From: Paenibacillus artemisiicola
Lineage (GTDB): Bacteria > Bacillota > Bacilli > Paenibacillales > Paenibacillaceae
NCBI RefSeq assembly: GCF_017652985.1
Contig: NZ_JAGGDJ010000003.1
Location: 372,001 to 436,000 of the forward strand
Direction: 5' to 3'
Length of the DNA stretch: 64,000 nucleotides
A program made the position numbers and the translations under genes. Below, in pieces: positions 1 through 7,872 of the stretch. How positions within the stretch are numbered: position 1 is the stretch's first letter; each line of letters begins with the position of its first letter. The notes beneath the pieces are model-generated. The model was not told where the DNA came from. It ran no database searches and saw only the letters and a program-made list of their open reading frames with translations.

Positions 1-208
1 GCCGCCGTCCGACAAAGGCCGGCGCCTGCGGATCAACTACGCGACGCAGGTGGCCGTCAAGCCGCCGACGATCGTGCTGTTCGCCAACGATCCGGAAATG
101 ATGCATTTCTCGTACGAACGGTACTTGGAAAACAAAATCAGGGCCGCCTTCCAGTTCGAAGGCACGCCCGTACGGATCTTCACCCGTAAAAAATCCGACG
201 AAGACTAG
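1..208 (+). CDS. der: Ribosome-assembly GTPase Der (EngA), C-terminal end, truncated by the window edge
   Basis: The reading frame is open from base 2 and ends at TAG 206-208, giving 68 residues. They match the KH-like C-terminal domain of Der: the segment [20 protein letters not shown], then a basic tail ending RKKSDED. Der has two tandem GTPase domains and a KH domain and helps assemble the 50S subunit; the GTPase domains lie outside the window. In Bacillus der is next to gpsA, and here plsY and gpsA follow, which supports the call. Confidence 0.9.
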   Translation, partial: PPSDKGRRLRINYATQVAVKPPTIVLFANDPEMMHFSYERYLENKIRAAFQFEGTPVRIFTRKKSDED

Positions 209-354
209 GCCGGCGCGCAAGCGCCGCGAAGCCCGGGCTTCGCCGCCAAGCGAAGCTGGTGCCCGAGCCGTGGGGGCACCAGTTTCCCTGTCACCGCAAG
301 GAAAGGGCCGTCCGGCGGCCCGTTCAGGACAACGTTGAAAGAGGCGAGATTATC

Positions 355-951
355 GTGGTCACCGTGCTGGTAGTACTCATCAGTTATTTATTAGGTTCGG
401 TTTCGTTCAGCATCCTTATTGCCAAATGGGTGAAGGGCATCGACATCCGCAATCACGGCAGCGGCAACGCCGGCGCGACGAACACGCTCCGCGTGCTGGG
501 CAAAGGCCCGGGCATCGCCGTCTTCCTGCTCGATATCGCGAAAGGCGTCGTCGCCGTCATTCTCGGCCTGTACGTCGCAGGCGGCGACTGGGGACCGGTG
601 CTGTGTGGACTAGCCGCGATCGCCGGGCATAATTGGCCGGTCTGGTTCGGCTTCAAGGGCGGCAAGGGCATCGCCACGACGGTCGGGGTCATGGCAACGC
701 TCGCGATCGTGCCGGCGCTGATCGCCGGGGCGGTCGCCATCGCGTCGATCGCGATCACGCGCTTCGTCTCGCTCGGTTCGCTGATCTTCGCGCTGCTGCT
801 TCCGATCTTCATTTGGAACTTCGGCGACAAGCCGCACACGTACGTGTGGGCGAGCCTTGTCGTCTGCCTACTGGCGTTCGTGCGCCACCGGACGAACATC
901 GTGAAGCTGCTGCAGGGCAAAGAGAACAAGCTCGGCGCTAGAAAAGGGTAA
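355..951 (+). CDS. plsY: Acyl-phosphate:glycerol-3-phosphate acyltransferase PlsY
   Basis: Integral membrane enzyme that transfers an acyl group from acyl-phosphate to glycerol-3-phosphate, the first committed step of phospholipid synthesis. The three family motifs are present: GSGNAGATN (about residues 35-43), GHNWPVWFGFKGGKGIATT in the middle, and RHRTNIVKLLQGKE near the end. About five hydrophobic segments are visible and the length, 198 residues, is normal. The frame is open further upstream, but the chosen GTG has a GAGG ribosome site at 341-344 and starts directly at the first membrane helix. It lies 13 bp before gpsA, which supplies its substrate. Confidence 0.93.
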   Translation: MVTVLVVLISYLLGSVSFSILIAKWVKGIDIRNHGSGNAGATNTLRVLGKGPGIAVFLLDIAKGVVAVILGLYVAGGDWGPVLCGLAAIAGHNWPVWFGFKGGKGIATTVGVMATLAIVPALIAGAVAIASIAITRFVSLGSLIFALLLPIFIWNFGDKPHTYVWASLVVCLLAFVRHRTNIVKLLQGKENKLGARKG

Positions 952-964
952 GGGAGGCGCGCAT

Positions 965-1987
965 ATGACGGAACGTAAAGCGGCGGTACTCGTCGCCGGC
1001 AGCTGGGGAACGGCGCTGGCCTCCGTGCTGGCGGACAACGGCTACGACGTCGCCCTGTGGACGCGCAACGAGGCGCAAGCCGACGAAATCAACACGCGCC
1101 GGACGAACGGCCGTTACTTGAAGGATGCGGAGCTGCCGGCGAATATCGCGGCGACGACGGACATGGCGCAAGCCGTTGGCGGGGCGGAGCTGGTGCTGTT
1201 CGTGGCGCCGTCCGCCGCCATGCGGGACGTGGCGAAGCAGGCCGCGCCGCATCTTCGCGGGGACGCGGTCGTCGCGCACGCGACGAAGGGCTTCGAGTCC
1301 GGTACGTTCAAGCGCATGACGACGGTGCTGGCCGAAGAGCTGAAGACCGACGTGGGACGGCTCGTCGTCCTCTCGGGCCCGAGCCATGCCGAGGAAGTCG
1401 TCCGCCGGCTGCCGACGACCGTCGTCGTCGCGTCCGCGAGCCTGGACGCGGCCGAATTCGTGCAGGACGCGTTCATCACCCCGCATTTCCGCGTCTACAC
1501 GAACAGGGACGTCGTCGGCGTCGAAGTCGCCGGCGCGATCAAGAACATCATCGCCCTCGGCGCCGGCCTGTCGGACGGCCTCGGCTTCGGCGACAACGCC
1601 AAGGCGGCGCTGCTGACGCGCGGTCTGGCGGAGATCAGCCGGCTCGGCATCGCCATGGGCGCCAATCCGCTCACGTTCGCGGGACTCGCCGGCGTCGGCG
1701 ACCTCGTCGTGACGTGCACCAGCCGGCACAGCCGCAATTGGCGCGCGGGCGCGATGCTGGCGGAAGGCACGTCGCTCGACGACGTCCTGAGCCGGATGGG
1801 GATGGTCGTCGAAGGCGTCCGGACGACGAGCGTCGCCCGCGAGATCGCGCAGCAGTACGGCGTGGAGATGCCGATCACGGAGCAGCTCTTCCAGGTGCTG
1901 TTCGCGCGGAAGCCGGCGCGCGACGCGGTCGAAACGCTGATGGGCAGAGGCCGCACGCACGAGACCGAAGAATCCGCGGGCATATAG
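965..1987 (+). CDS. gpsA: NAD(P)H-dependent glycerol-3-phosphate dehydrogenase
   Basis: Cytosolic enzyme reducing dihydroxyacetone phosphate to sn-glycerol-3-phosphate for PlsY and lipid synthesis. It has 340 residues, a normal length. Recognisable blocks are the Rossmann start AGSWGTALA, SGPSHAEEV, GAIKNIIALGAGLSDG with the expected catalytic lysine, and GLAGVGDLVVTCTS with HSRNWRAG. Oddity: the usual GAGSWG fingerprint reads V10-A-G-S-W-G, so the first Rossmann glycine is valine. The rest of the fold is intact, so this looks like a lineage variant. It probably shares a transcript with plsY. Confidence 0.95.
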   Translation: MTERKAAVLVAGSWGTALASVLADNGYDVALWTRNEAQADEINTRRTNGRYLKDAELPANIAATTDMAQAVGGAELVLFVAPSAAMRDVAKQAAPHLRGDAVVAHATKGFESGTFKRMTTVLAEELKTDVGRLVVLSGPSHAEEVVRRLPTTVVVASASLDAAEFVQDAFITPHFRVYTNRDVVGVEVAGAIKNIIALGAGLSDGLGFGDNAKAALLTRGLAEISRLGIAMGANPLTFAGLAGVGDLVVTCTSRHSRNWRAGAMLAEGTSLDDVLSRMGMVVEGVRTTSVAREIAQQYGVEMPITEQLFQVLFARKPARDAVETLMGRGRTHETEESAGI

Positions 1988-2087
1988 CCTACACCAACAT
2001 TGGCCCTCCTTCATAAACTGCTAGCAGCAACCTGTTGCAGGTGGCACGCGAGTTTTTACGCCGTCAGAAGCGTGGAGGAGGGAAACG

Positions 2088-2369
2088 ATGAGCGGCAAGA
2101 AGGATATAGCCAAGGACGTACTGAGCGCCGTGAACAAGAAGACCGGCAAGAACATTACCGAGAACGCGGTCAAGAAGCTTGCAAACGGCGTCAATGAAAA
2201 TACGATGCAGGACGAAGACGAATTGCGCAAGCTGATTAAATCCGTCTCGACGATGGCCAAAGTCCCCGTCTCGGAAAAAACGATCAACGACATCGTGGGT
2301 GCCGTCAAAGCGAGCGGCATGAGCATCACCAACATGGAAATGCTGATGAAACTTATGCTCAAGAAGTAA
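2088..2369 (+). CDS. spoVIF: Stage VI sporulation protein F-like (SpoVIF/YjcC family)
   Basis: Small 93-residue, lysine-rich, mostly helical protein with no signal peptide or membrane segment. The pattern of an N-terminal SGKKDIAKDVLSAVNKKTGK block, a middle VSTMAKVPVSEKTIND block and a methionine-rich C-terminus is that of the SpoVIF family, which in B. subtilis is needed for spore-coat assembly and resistance. The ATG follows a GGAGG-type site (GGAGGAGGGAAACG just upstream). It is separated from gpsA by 100 bp and probably has its own control; I could not pick out a sporulation sigma promoter with confidence. Confidence 0.8.
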   Translation: MSGKKDIAKDVLSAVNKKTGKNITENAVKKLANGVNENTMQDEDELRKLIKSVSTMAKVPVSEKTINDIVGAVKASGMSITNMEMLMKLMLKK

Positions 2370-2545
2370 CCTTTCGGACTTCCGCAACAGGCGACCGGCA
2401 TTGCCGCGTGCAGTGCCGCCATCGCGTTGGACGGGAGTCTTTTTTCTAGGTATGCCCATCGTTCGCCCGGCGCAAAAGTAGCCCATTCATCGCCGCTAGT
2501 GTATAATAAAGCGAATATCGGGTGTACAAGGTGGTAGAAGTTGTC

Positions 2546-2725
2546 ATGGATCCAATGATGAAGATGTGGGTGTCGCTCGTGGGCATCGGCTTGATGGCGG
2601 CGGCCGCCGTTCTGGTGACGCTGGCCCGTTTCAAGACCAAAGGCTTTTTGCGGATGGCGCTGTCGCTGGCCGCGTTTCTGTTCCTCGTAATCGGCGGATT
2701 TCTCGGACTGATCTCCATCATGTAG
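2546..2725 (+). CDS. DUF2768 small membrane protein (YphE-like)
   Basis: A 59-residue peptide with two predicted membrane helices (about residues 8-25 and 33-55) joined by a basic loop ARFKTKGF. Length, the opening MMKMWVSLVGIGLM and the loop match B. subtilis YphE, a DUF2768 protein encoded beside gpsA in that genome too. The ATG at 2546 has an AAGGTGG site 11 bp upstream; a GTG at 2522 in the same frame lacks one and would add non-homologous residues. Its role is unknown; the neighbourhood suggests a sporulation link. Confidence 0.75.
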   Translation: MDPMMKMWVSLVGIGLMAAAAVLVTLARFKTKGFLRMALSLAAFLFLVIGGFLGLISIM

Positions 2726-2769
2726 CCGCACGCAACGAACTTACGGAGAGAAGAGAGGAAGATGGGCCG

Positions 2770-3066
2770 ATGCTGGAATTGAAGAGCCGCACGAAAAGCA
2801 TGACGGTCGAGGCGGAAGCGGGCTTGACCCTGCTCGACGCCGCGATCAAGCATAATTTGGACTGGGCGTTCTCCTGCACGCGGGGAACGTGCGCCAGATG
2901 CCGCTGCCTGGTCGAAGAAGGCGCGGAGTTTCTGGAAGAGGTCACGGACGAGGAATGGGACCGCCTGGAGCCGGAAGAACTGGAGGAAGGCTACCGGCTG
3001 GCCTGCCAAGCCGTCGTGAAAGCCGGAGCCGGCTCCATTAAAGCGGCGAACCGGCCGTACTTTTAA
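2770..3066 (+). CDS. [2Fe-2S] ferredoxin, plant-type cysteine spacing
   Basis: 98-residue soluble electron carrier. Cysteines follow the plant-type pattern: CTRGTCARC (C-x4-C-x2-C) near residues 37-45, with the fourth in RLACQA near the C-terminus. The middle carries an acidic insertion, EEVTDEEWDRLEPEELEEG, typical of a partner-docking surface. The start ATG is preceded by GGAAGATGGGCCG. The next gene follows immediately. No reductase or oxygenase partner is encoded nearby, so the redox partner is unknown. Confidence 0.85.
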   Translation: MLELKSRTKSMTVEAEAGLTLLDAAIKHNLDWAFSCTRGTCARCRCLVEEGAEFLEEVTDEEWDRLEPEELEEGYRLACQAVVKAGAGSIKAANRPYF

Positions 3067-3083
3067 TGGAAGGGCGGGCTTCG

Positions 3084-3659
3084 ATGGACAACGCCGAGCC
3101 GCTCCTCCGAGCAATCTTAATCATCGCCCGCGCCGCGGCGCCTGCCGGCGCGCGATGGCTGATCGGCGGCAGTACAGGGCTGCTGCTGCGGGGGCTGGAG
3201 CTCACGGTGCCGCCCCGGGACCTGGATCTTTACGCGGACGACGAAGCGGCCGGAATCATGCACGAGGCGCTTCGCGCTTACGCCGTGGACGAACCGCAAT
3301 TAAGCGTGAGCCCGATCTATCGTTCGGTGCTCAGCCATTATAACGTGTCGGGCGTACAAGTCGAGCTGGTCGGCGGGTTTGTCGTCGAATCAGGCCCGAA
3401 CCGCTACGCCGTGGAAGTCGAGAACGTGCTGAACCCGCTGCGGACGCCGGTCGCGGTCGGCCCTTATACGGTCGGCGTGGCGCCGCTGGCGCACGAGCTA
3501 TGGTTCAACGTGCTGCGGGCAAGAGAAGACCGGGTGGCGCTGATCGCCGCTCGCATGCGGAAGGAACAAGACCTTCATACGGATGCCCTCAGGCTGATTG
3601 CCTCCAGGAATCGCTTGTCTGCGGAATTGCGGCAACACGTATCGCAGCTACTGATGTGA
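3084..3659 (+). CDS. Nucleotidyltransferase-fold protein, function unknown
   Basis: 191 residues. The N-terminal part has the features of a minimal nucleotidyltransferase: GGSTGLLLRG followed by PPRDLDLY, matching the GG-S/T and D-x-D pattern of AbiEii/MNT-type folds. I do not recognise a specific family. An ATG at 3066 overlaps the ferredoxin stop codon, but the ATG at 3084 has GGAAGGG 10-16 bases upstream and is preferred. It sits between two ferredoxin genes with tight spacing, so the three are probably co-transcribed. It could be a toxin-like transferase, but no antitoxin-like partner is seen; substrate and role are open. Confidence 0.6.
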   Translation: MDNAEPLLRAILIIARAAAPAGARWLIGGSTGLLLRGLELTVPPRDLDLYADDEAAGIMHEALRAYAVDEPQLSVSPIYRSVLSHYNVSGVQVELVGGFVVESGPNRYAVEVENVLNPLRTPVAVGPYTVGVAPLAHELWFNVLRAREDRVALIAARMRKEQDLHTDALRLIASRNRLSAELRQHVSQLLM

Positions 3660-3689
3660 ACGAGATGAACGAGGGAAGCAGGGATTCCG

Positions 3690-4037
3690 GTGAATGTGGA
3701 AATTACGTTCCTTCCTTCCGGACGAACCGTCATGGTGCGCGCGGGCACGACCGTGCTGGACGCGGCCAGGAAAGCAGGCGTGCCGATCCGCACGCGCTGC
3801 GACGGCAAGGCGGCCTGCCTCATGTGCAAAGTGGCGCTTCCCCACAGTTCGGCCGGGCTGACGCCTCCGAACGACAACGAGCGCCGCAAGCTGGCGGGAC
3901 TCGACCGCATGGGGACAAGGCTTGCTTGCCAGACCCGGGTATTCGGGCGCGCAATCGTCGAAGTGCCTGAAGATCCGTTTCGCGCAGCCGTCCGGAAACA
4001 GATGATGCGCCAAGCGGAAGACGATGAATTATGGTAG
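3690..4037 (+). CDS. [2Fe-2S] ferredoxin, adrenodoxin-type cysteine spacing
   Basis: 115 residues, GTG start with an AGGGA site just upstream. The cluster loop is CDGKAACLMC, i.e. C-x5-C-x2-C, the spacing of adrenodoxin/ISC-type ferredoxins, with the fourth cysteine in RLACQT. This differs from the C-x4-C-x2-C ferredoxin 600 bp upstream, so the two are not recent duplicates. The C-terminus is basic (RKQMMRQ) then acidic. The partner is not evident from the window. Confidence 0.82.
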   Translation: MNVEITFLPSGRTVMVRAGTTVLDAARKAGVPIRTRCDGKAACLMCKVALPHSSAGLTPPNDNERRKLAGLDRMGTRLACQTRVFGRAIVEVPEDPFRAAVRKQMMRQAEDDELW

Positions 4038-4052
4038 GAGGATAAACGGATC

Positions 4053-4784
4053 ATGAAAGGCTTTAGAAGCGCGGCGGCGGCCCTCGTGCTCGTCTGCACG
4101 GCCGTTCTGCTGTCCGGCTGCCTGTATCCGCGGGACCGGCTGGAGCAGAACCAGAAGCCGCCGAAAGACGCCATTTTAAACGTGCAAACGATCGTCGATC
4201 AATTTCAGAAGGATACGGGGCTCCTGCCGATCCAGAACAGCGACGAGCAGACGCCGGTTTACGAGAAATTCAAAGTCGATTTCGACAAGCTGCAGCGGAT
4301 GAACTACCTGTCCGCGGTTCCGGCTTCGGCGTACGAGAAGGGCGGAAGCTACTACTATCTCGTGATCAACGAGGAGAAAGACCCGACCGTCAAGCTGATG
4401 AATCTCGTAATCTATCAGAAGGTCAACGACCTTCAGGCGTCCGTCAAAGCTTACGCCGGCGCCCACGGCGGCAAATTGCCCGCGGGCCAGCAGCTGTATC
4501 CGTCGTTCGCGGCCATCGACTTCAAGGCGCTGGGCGTCAAAGACCCCGAGCTGCGAAGCGTCTTCACCGGCAGCGTCCTGACGGCCATGACGGACCCGGA
4601 CGGTACCGTCTACCTGGATTACGGTCCGGATCTCACGCAGCAGTTGGGCAAGCTCCCGGGCGGCGAAAAGCCGGAGCCGAACGCGGATCTGCGGCCGCTG
4701 CTCGTCGACGGGTCGGATTTCGTGCCGGTCAAATCGCCTCTCTACAAGCTCGTGAACGGCGAGCCCCAAGCCGTCCTGAAATAG
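4053..4784 (+). CDS. Predicted lipoprotein, YphF-like (DUF3939)
   Basis: 243 residues with an N-terminal signal peptide and lipobox LLSGC (cysteine at about residue 23), so it is predicted to be anchored on the outside of the membrane. The rest is hydrophilic and globular. B. subtilis has the lipoprotein YphF beside yphE and gpsA; position, size and lipobox agree with that, although the match is by pattern only. The GGAGG site at 4037-4041 fits the ATG at 4053. A strong terminator follows at 4812, so this gene probably ends the ferredoxin operon. Function unknown. Confidence 0.7.
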   Translation: MKGFRSAAAALVLVCTAVLLSGCLYPRDRLEQNQKPPKDAILNVQTIVDQFQKDTGLLPIQNSDEQTPVYEKFKVDFDKLQRMNYLSAVPASAYEKGGSYYYLVINEEKDPTVKLMNLVIYQKVNDLQASVKAYAGAHGGKLPAGQQLYPSFAAIDFKALGVKDPELRSVFTGSVLTAMTDPDGTVYLDYGPDLTQQLGKLPGGEKPEPNADLRPLLVDGSDFVPVKSPLYKLVNGEPQAVLK

Positions 4785-4811
4785 CCCAAGCTCCCATCGC
4801 GCAACGACTCG

Positions 4812-4839
4812 CTCCTGCTCTCGCGGCAGGAGTTTTTTT
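4812..4839 (+). terminator. Rho-independent terminator after the lipoprotein gene
   Basis: A 7-bp stem, CTCCTGC with GCAGGAG, around a 7-base loop, followed by seven T residues. Confidence 0.85.
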
Positions 4840-5121
4840 GCCGTCCAGGCATAGCTTAGGCCGTACTTTCATATATCTCAATCTTGGAAGGTCAATCCGC
4901 GCGAAGCTCGCGAAAATCGAAAGATTTCACTCTCCGGTCGTCATAAACATGAGACAGTCGCAATAAGCTATTACTAGTCCAAAATCATGTACGAGTTGCG
5001 TCGCTTGCCTTGGGCCATCGGCAGGCGGGTAGCGGCGAAACCTGACGACAACCACCAGGAGGAAAGCAGCAGTTACGGTACGTCCATGTACAGGCGAAAT
5101 ACGATTGGGAGGGGATATTCA

Positions 5122-6600
5122 GTGGAGAAAGTGGACATTTTCAAGGACATTGCCGAACGAACCGGCGGGGATATTTACCTCGGCGTCGTCGGTGCGGTCC
5201 GCACGGGCAAATCAACCTTCATCAAGCGGTTCATGGAGACGGTTGTGCTGCCGAACATCACGAACGATGCCGATCGGGTGCGCGCTATCGACGAATTGCC
5301 GCAGAGCGCGGCGGGCAAGACGATCATGACGACGGAGCCGAAATTCGTGCCGAACCAGGCGGTGCAGCTGCGCGTGGCCGAAGGGCTCGACGTCAACATC
5401 CGGCTGGTGGATTGCGTCGGCTATGCCGTCGTCGGCGCCAAGGGCTACGAAGACGAGAACGGTCCGCGCATGATCACGACGCCGTGGTTCGAAGAGCCGA
5501 TTCCGTTCCAGGAAGCCGCGGAGATCGGCACGCGCAAGGTCATTCAAGAACATTCCACGCTCGGGGTCGTCGTCACGACGGACGGCACGATCGCCGAAAT
5601 TCCGCGAAGCTCGTACATCGAAGCCGAAGAACGCGTCGTGAACGAGTTGAAGGAAGTCGGCAAGCCGTTCGTGCTGATCGTCAACTCGACGCGTCCGAAG
5701 AGCGACGAAGCGCTTCAACTGCGCAGCGAGCTGCAGGCGAAGTACGATATCCCGGTCATCACGCTCAGCGTGGCGTCCATGGGCGAAGAAGAAGTCATGT
5801 CCGTGCTCCGCGAGGTGCTCTACGAGTTCCCGGTGCACGAAGTCAACGTCAACCTGCCGAGCTGGGTCATGGTGCTGAACGACAACCACTGGCTGCGCTC
5901 GAATTACGAGAATTCCGTCCGCGACACGGTCAAGGACATCCGCCGCCTGCGCGACGTGGACCGCGTCGTCTCGCAGTTCATGGAATACGAGTTCATCGCG
6001 AGGGCAGGCCTAAGCGGCATGAACATGGGCCAAGGCGTGGCGGAAATCGATCTGTACGCGCCGGATGAATTGTACGACCAAATCCTCATGGAAGTGGTCG
6101 GCGTCGAAATCCGCGGCAAGGATCACCTGCTGCAGCTGATGCAGGATTTCGCCCATGCCAAGCGGGAATACGACCGGTTCGCGGAAGCGCTCGAAATGGT
6201 CAAGACGACGGGCTACGGCATCGCGGCCCCGACGCTGGCGGAGATGGCGCTCGACGAGCCGGAGCTGATCCGGCAGGGCTCCCGCTTCGGCGTCCGCCTG
6301 AAGGCGACGGCGCCGTCCATCCACATGATCCGCGTCGACGTCGAGTCCGAATTCGCGCCGATCATCGGCACGGAGAAGCAGAGCGAGGAGCTCGTGCGTT
6401 ACCTGATGCAGGACTTCGAGAACGACCCGATCAAGATCTGGGAATCGGATATATTCGGCCGGTCGCTCCATTCCATCGTCAGGGAAGGCATCCAAGGCAA
6501 GATCGCCATGATGCCGGACAACGCCCGTTACAAGCTGCAAGAGACGCTCGGCAGAATCATCAACGAAGGATCCGGCGGCTTGATCGCCATCATCCTGTAA
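5122..6600 (+). CDS. spoIVA: Stage IV sporulation protein A, spore-coat morphogenetic ATPase
   Basis: 492 residues, the same length as B. subtilis SpoIVA, and close to it over the whole length. SpoIVA polymerises on the forespore surface by ATP hydrolysis and is the platform for the coat. The Walker A GAVRTGKST (about residues 24-32) and the C-terminus GSGGLIAIIL are present. The frame is open 45 codons upstream, but the GTG at 5122 follows GGGAGGGG at 5107-5114 and gives the conserved start EKVDIFKDIAERTGG. The 282-bp region before it shows no other gene; a SigE-type promoter is expected there but I could not identify one. Confidence 0.97.
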   Translation: MEKVDIFKDIAERTGGDIYLGVVGAVRTGKSTFIKRFMETVVLPNITNDADRVRAIDELPQSAAGKTIMTTEPKFVPNQAVQLRVAEGLDVNIRLVDCVGYAVVGAKGYEDENGPRMITTPWFEEPIPFQEAAEIGTRKVIQEHSTLGVVVTTDGTIAEIPRSSYIEAEERVVNELKEVGKPFVLIVNSTRPKSDEALQLRSELQAKYDIPVITLSVASMGEEEVMSVLREVLYEFPVHEVNVNLPSWVMVLNDNHWLRSNYENSVRDTVKDIRRLRDVDRVVSQFMEYEFIARAGLSGMNMGQGVAEIDLYAPDELYDQILMEVVGVEIRGKDHLLQLMQDFAHAKREYDRFAEALEMVKTTGYGIAAPTLAEMALDEPELIRQGSRFGVRLKATAPSIHMIRVDVESEFAPIIGTEKQSEELVRYLMQDFENDPIKIWESDIFGRSLHSIVREGIQGKIAMMPDNARYKLQETLGRIINEGSGGLIAIIL

Positions 6601-6607
6601 GCGCGAA

Positions 6608-6635
6608 GAGGCACGCAGCCGGCGTGTCTCTTTTT
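6608..6635 (+). terminator. Rho-independent terminator of spoIVA
   Basis: Inverted repeat GAGGCACGC / GCGTGTCTC (nine pairs including one G-U) with a 5-base loop, followed by five T residues. Confidence 0.8.
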
Positions 6636-6825
6636 GCGTTGTCCGGGATTCCGAGATTCCTTTCATTGTCAGTTTTACCGGGAAACGCGTCCGAAATGCG
6701 AAAAAACCGCGCAAATGCCGCGATTCTTCCGCGGAAACGCGCGATTCCTCTTGAAATCGGATAGGCACCTGTATTACTATAAATCTGTTCTAGGTTCAGC
6801 ATGCAGGAATTGCACATACCGGAAT

Positions 6826-6854
6826 TTCTTCTCACCGTCGCCTGCAGGTATAAT
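6826..6854 (+). promoter_or_regulatory. Candidate promoter of hbs
   Basis: A perfect TATAAT at 6849-6854 lies 70 bases before the hbs start; the -35 region (TTCTTC at 6826) is poor. The preceding stretch, 6640-6825, has no gene and contains several short GC-rich palindromes of unknown meaning. Confidence 0.45.
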
Positions 6855-6923
6855 TTCCGGGGTTTCGGTAAAACAGAATGATAATGATGTGCCTTTTAAC
6901 TGCCGACGGGGGAGGTGAAAGAA

Positions 6924-7199
6924 TTGAACAAAACGGAACTGATTGCGAAAGTAGCCGAATTGACCGACCTTTCCAAAAAAGACGCGTCCAAAGCGGTTGA
7001 CGCCGTATTTGACGTGATCTCCGATTCGCTGCAAGGCGGCGACAAAGTCCAACTGGTGGGCTTCGGCAACTTCGAGGTGAAGAGCCGCGAAGCGCGCAAG
7101 GGCCGCAACCCGCAAACGGGCGAAGAGATCGACATCCCGGCCAGCAAAATCCCGTCTTTCAAAGCCGGCAAGTCTCTGAAAGACCTGGTTTCCAAATAA
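6924..7199 (+). CDS. hbs: Nucleoid protein HU
   Basis: 91-residue histone-like DNA-binding protein. The DNA-binding arm [15 protein letters not shown] and the dimer core [14 protein letters not shown] are conserved. The TTG start at 6924 follows GGGGGAGG at 6907-6914 and gives the family start [11 protein letters not shown]; an in-frame GTG at 6915 overlaps the ribosome site. In Bacillus hbs lies between spoIVA and mtrB as here. A perfect hairpin follows. Confidence 0.96.
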   Translation: MNKTELIAKVAELTDLSKKDASKAVDAVFDVISDSLQGGDKVQLVGFGNFEVKSREARKGRNPQTGEEIDIPASKIPSFKAGKSLKDLVSK

Positions 7200-7223
7200 G
7201 GTACGGCCAATGCCGTCGGCTGA

Positions 7224-7255
7224 CGCCCGAATGCTCAAGCATTCGGGCGTTTCTC
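7224..7255 (+). terminator. Terminator after hbs
   Basis: Perfect 11-bp stem CGCCCGAATGC / GCATTCGGGCG with a TCAA loop; the T tract (TTTCT) is short. Confidence 0.7.
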
Positions 7256-7293
7256 GTCCCGCGGACGCGCCGAGTTTCGCCGCGGACGATCTA

Positions 7294-7322
7294 TTGACAA
7301 GTGTAAGCATTTCCAGTAGACT
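7294..7322 (+). promoter_or_regulatory. SigA promoter of tRNA-Pro
   Basis: Perfect -35 TTGACA at 7294-7299, a 17-bp spacer, and -10 TAGACT at 7317-7322; the tRNA begins 41 bases downstream. Confidence 0.8.
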
Positions 7323-7362
7323 GTGTTTTGCGGTTCCCGGTAGGGGCGGCCGTAAGACTTGT

Positions 7363-7439
7363 CGGGTGTTAGCTCAGCTTGGTAGAGCGCTACCTTGGGG
7401 TGGTAGAGGTCGCCAGTTCAAATCCGGTACACCCGACCA
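7363..7439 (+). tRNA. tRNA-Pro (anticodon GGG)
   Basis: Complete 77-base cloverleaf with encoded CCA. The acceptor CGGGTGT pairs with ACACCCG. The D arm is GCTC/GAGC. The anticodon stem CTACC/GGTAG encloses loop TTGGGGT, so the anticodon is GGG, reading CCC and CCU. The T arm is GCCAG-TTCAAAT-CCGGT, with one A-C mismatch and one G-U pair. The gene stands alone with its own promoter and terminator. Confidence 0.93.
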
Positions 7440-7460
7440 ATTCTCATACGCAAGCGACGG

Positions 7461-7498
7461 CTGCCGTCTCGAATTGCCATGTTCGAGGGCAGTTTTTT
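7461..7498 (+). terminator. Terminator of the tRNA-Pro transcript
   Basis: Stem CTGCC-(GT bulge)-CTCGAA with TTCGAG-GGCAG, an 8-base loop, then six T residues. Confidence 0.75.
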
Positions 7499-7570
7499 AA
7501 ATACCGGGGACACGGGGGCTTTGCGCGTTCCGCAGTATAAGATTCACCGAATAAGAGGAGGCCCGTCCAG

Positions 7571-7795
7571 ATGTCGGAACGAAATGACGAGTATATCGTC
7601 GTGAAAGCCAAGGCGCAAGGCGTGCAGGTCATCGGCCTGACGCGCGGACAGGATACGAAATTCCATCATACCGAGAAGCTCGACAAGGGCGAAGTGCTCA
7701 TCTGTCAGTTCACGGACCATACGTCGGCCATCAAGATCCGCGGCAAAGCGACCATTATGACCAAATACGGCACGGTGGATACGGACGTCGAGTGA
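7571..7795 (+). CDS. mtrB: trp RNA-binding attenuation protein (TRAP)
   Basis: 74-residue subunit of the 11-mer ring that, when loaded with tryptophan, wraps RNA with repeated GAG/UAG triplets and ends trp transcription. It is clearly homologous to B. subtilis Mtr[23 protein letters not shown] and HTSAIKIRG are conserved. The three RNA-contact residues (Lys37, Lys56, Arg58 in B. subtilis) correspond to Lys36, Lys55 and Arg57. Its target lies 10 kb downstream at 17885-17955. Unlike in Bacillus, folE (mtrA) is not upstream; hbs and a tRNA are. AGAGGAGG precedes the start. Confidence 0.97.
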   Translation: MSERNDEYIVVKAKAQGVQVIGLTRGQDTKFHHTEKLDKGEVLICQFTDHTSAIKIRGKATIMTKYGTVDTDVE

Positions 7796-7797
7796 AA

Positions 7798-7819
7798 AGC
7801 AGGCATAGCCTGCTTTTTT
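7798..7819 (+). terminator. Terminator of mtrB
   Basis: Seven-bp stem AGCAGGC / GCCTGCT with a 3-base loop and a five-T tail, directly after the stop codon. Confidence 0.8.
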
Positions 7820-7872
7820 AGTTTGTACACTAAAAGAAGCAGGATATTCTGTGTGCGAAGGACGGATGCCAC

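Noticed and set aside
3084..3659. AbiEii-type toxin of a toxin-antitoxin system
   Set aside because: No antitoxin gene is adjacent and the gene lies in a stable-looking cluster with ferredoxins.
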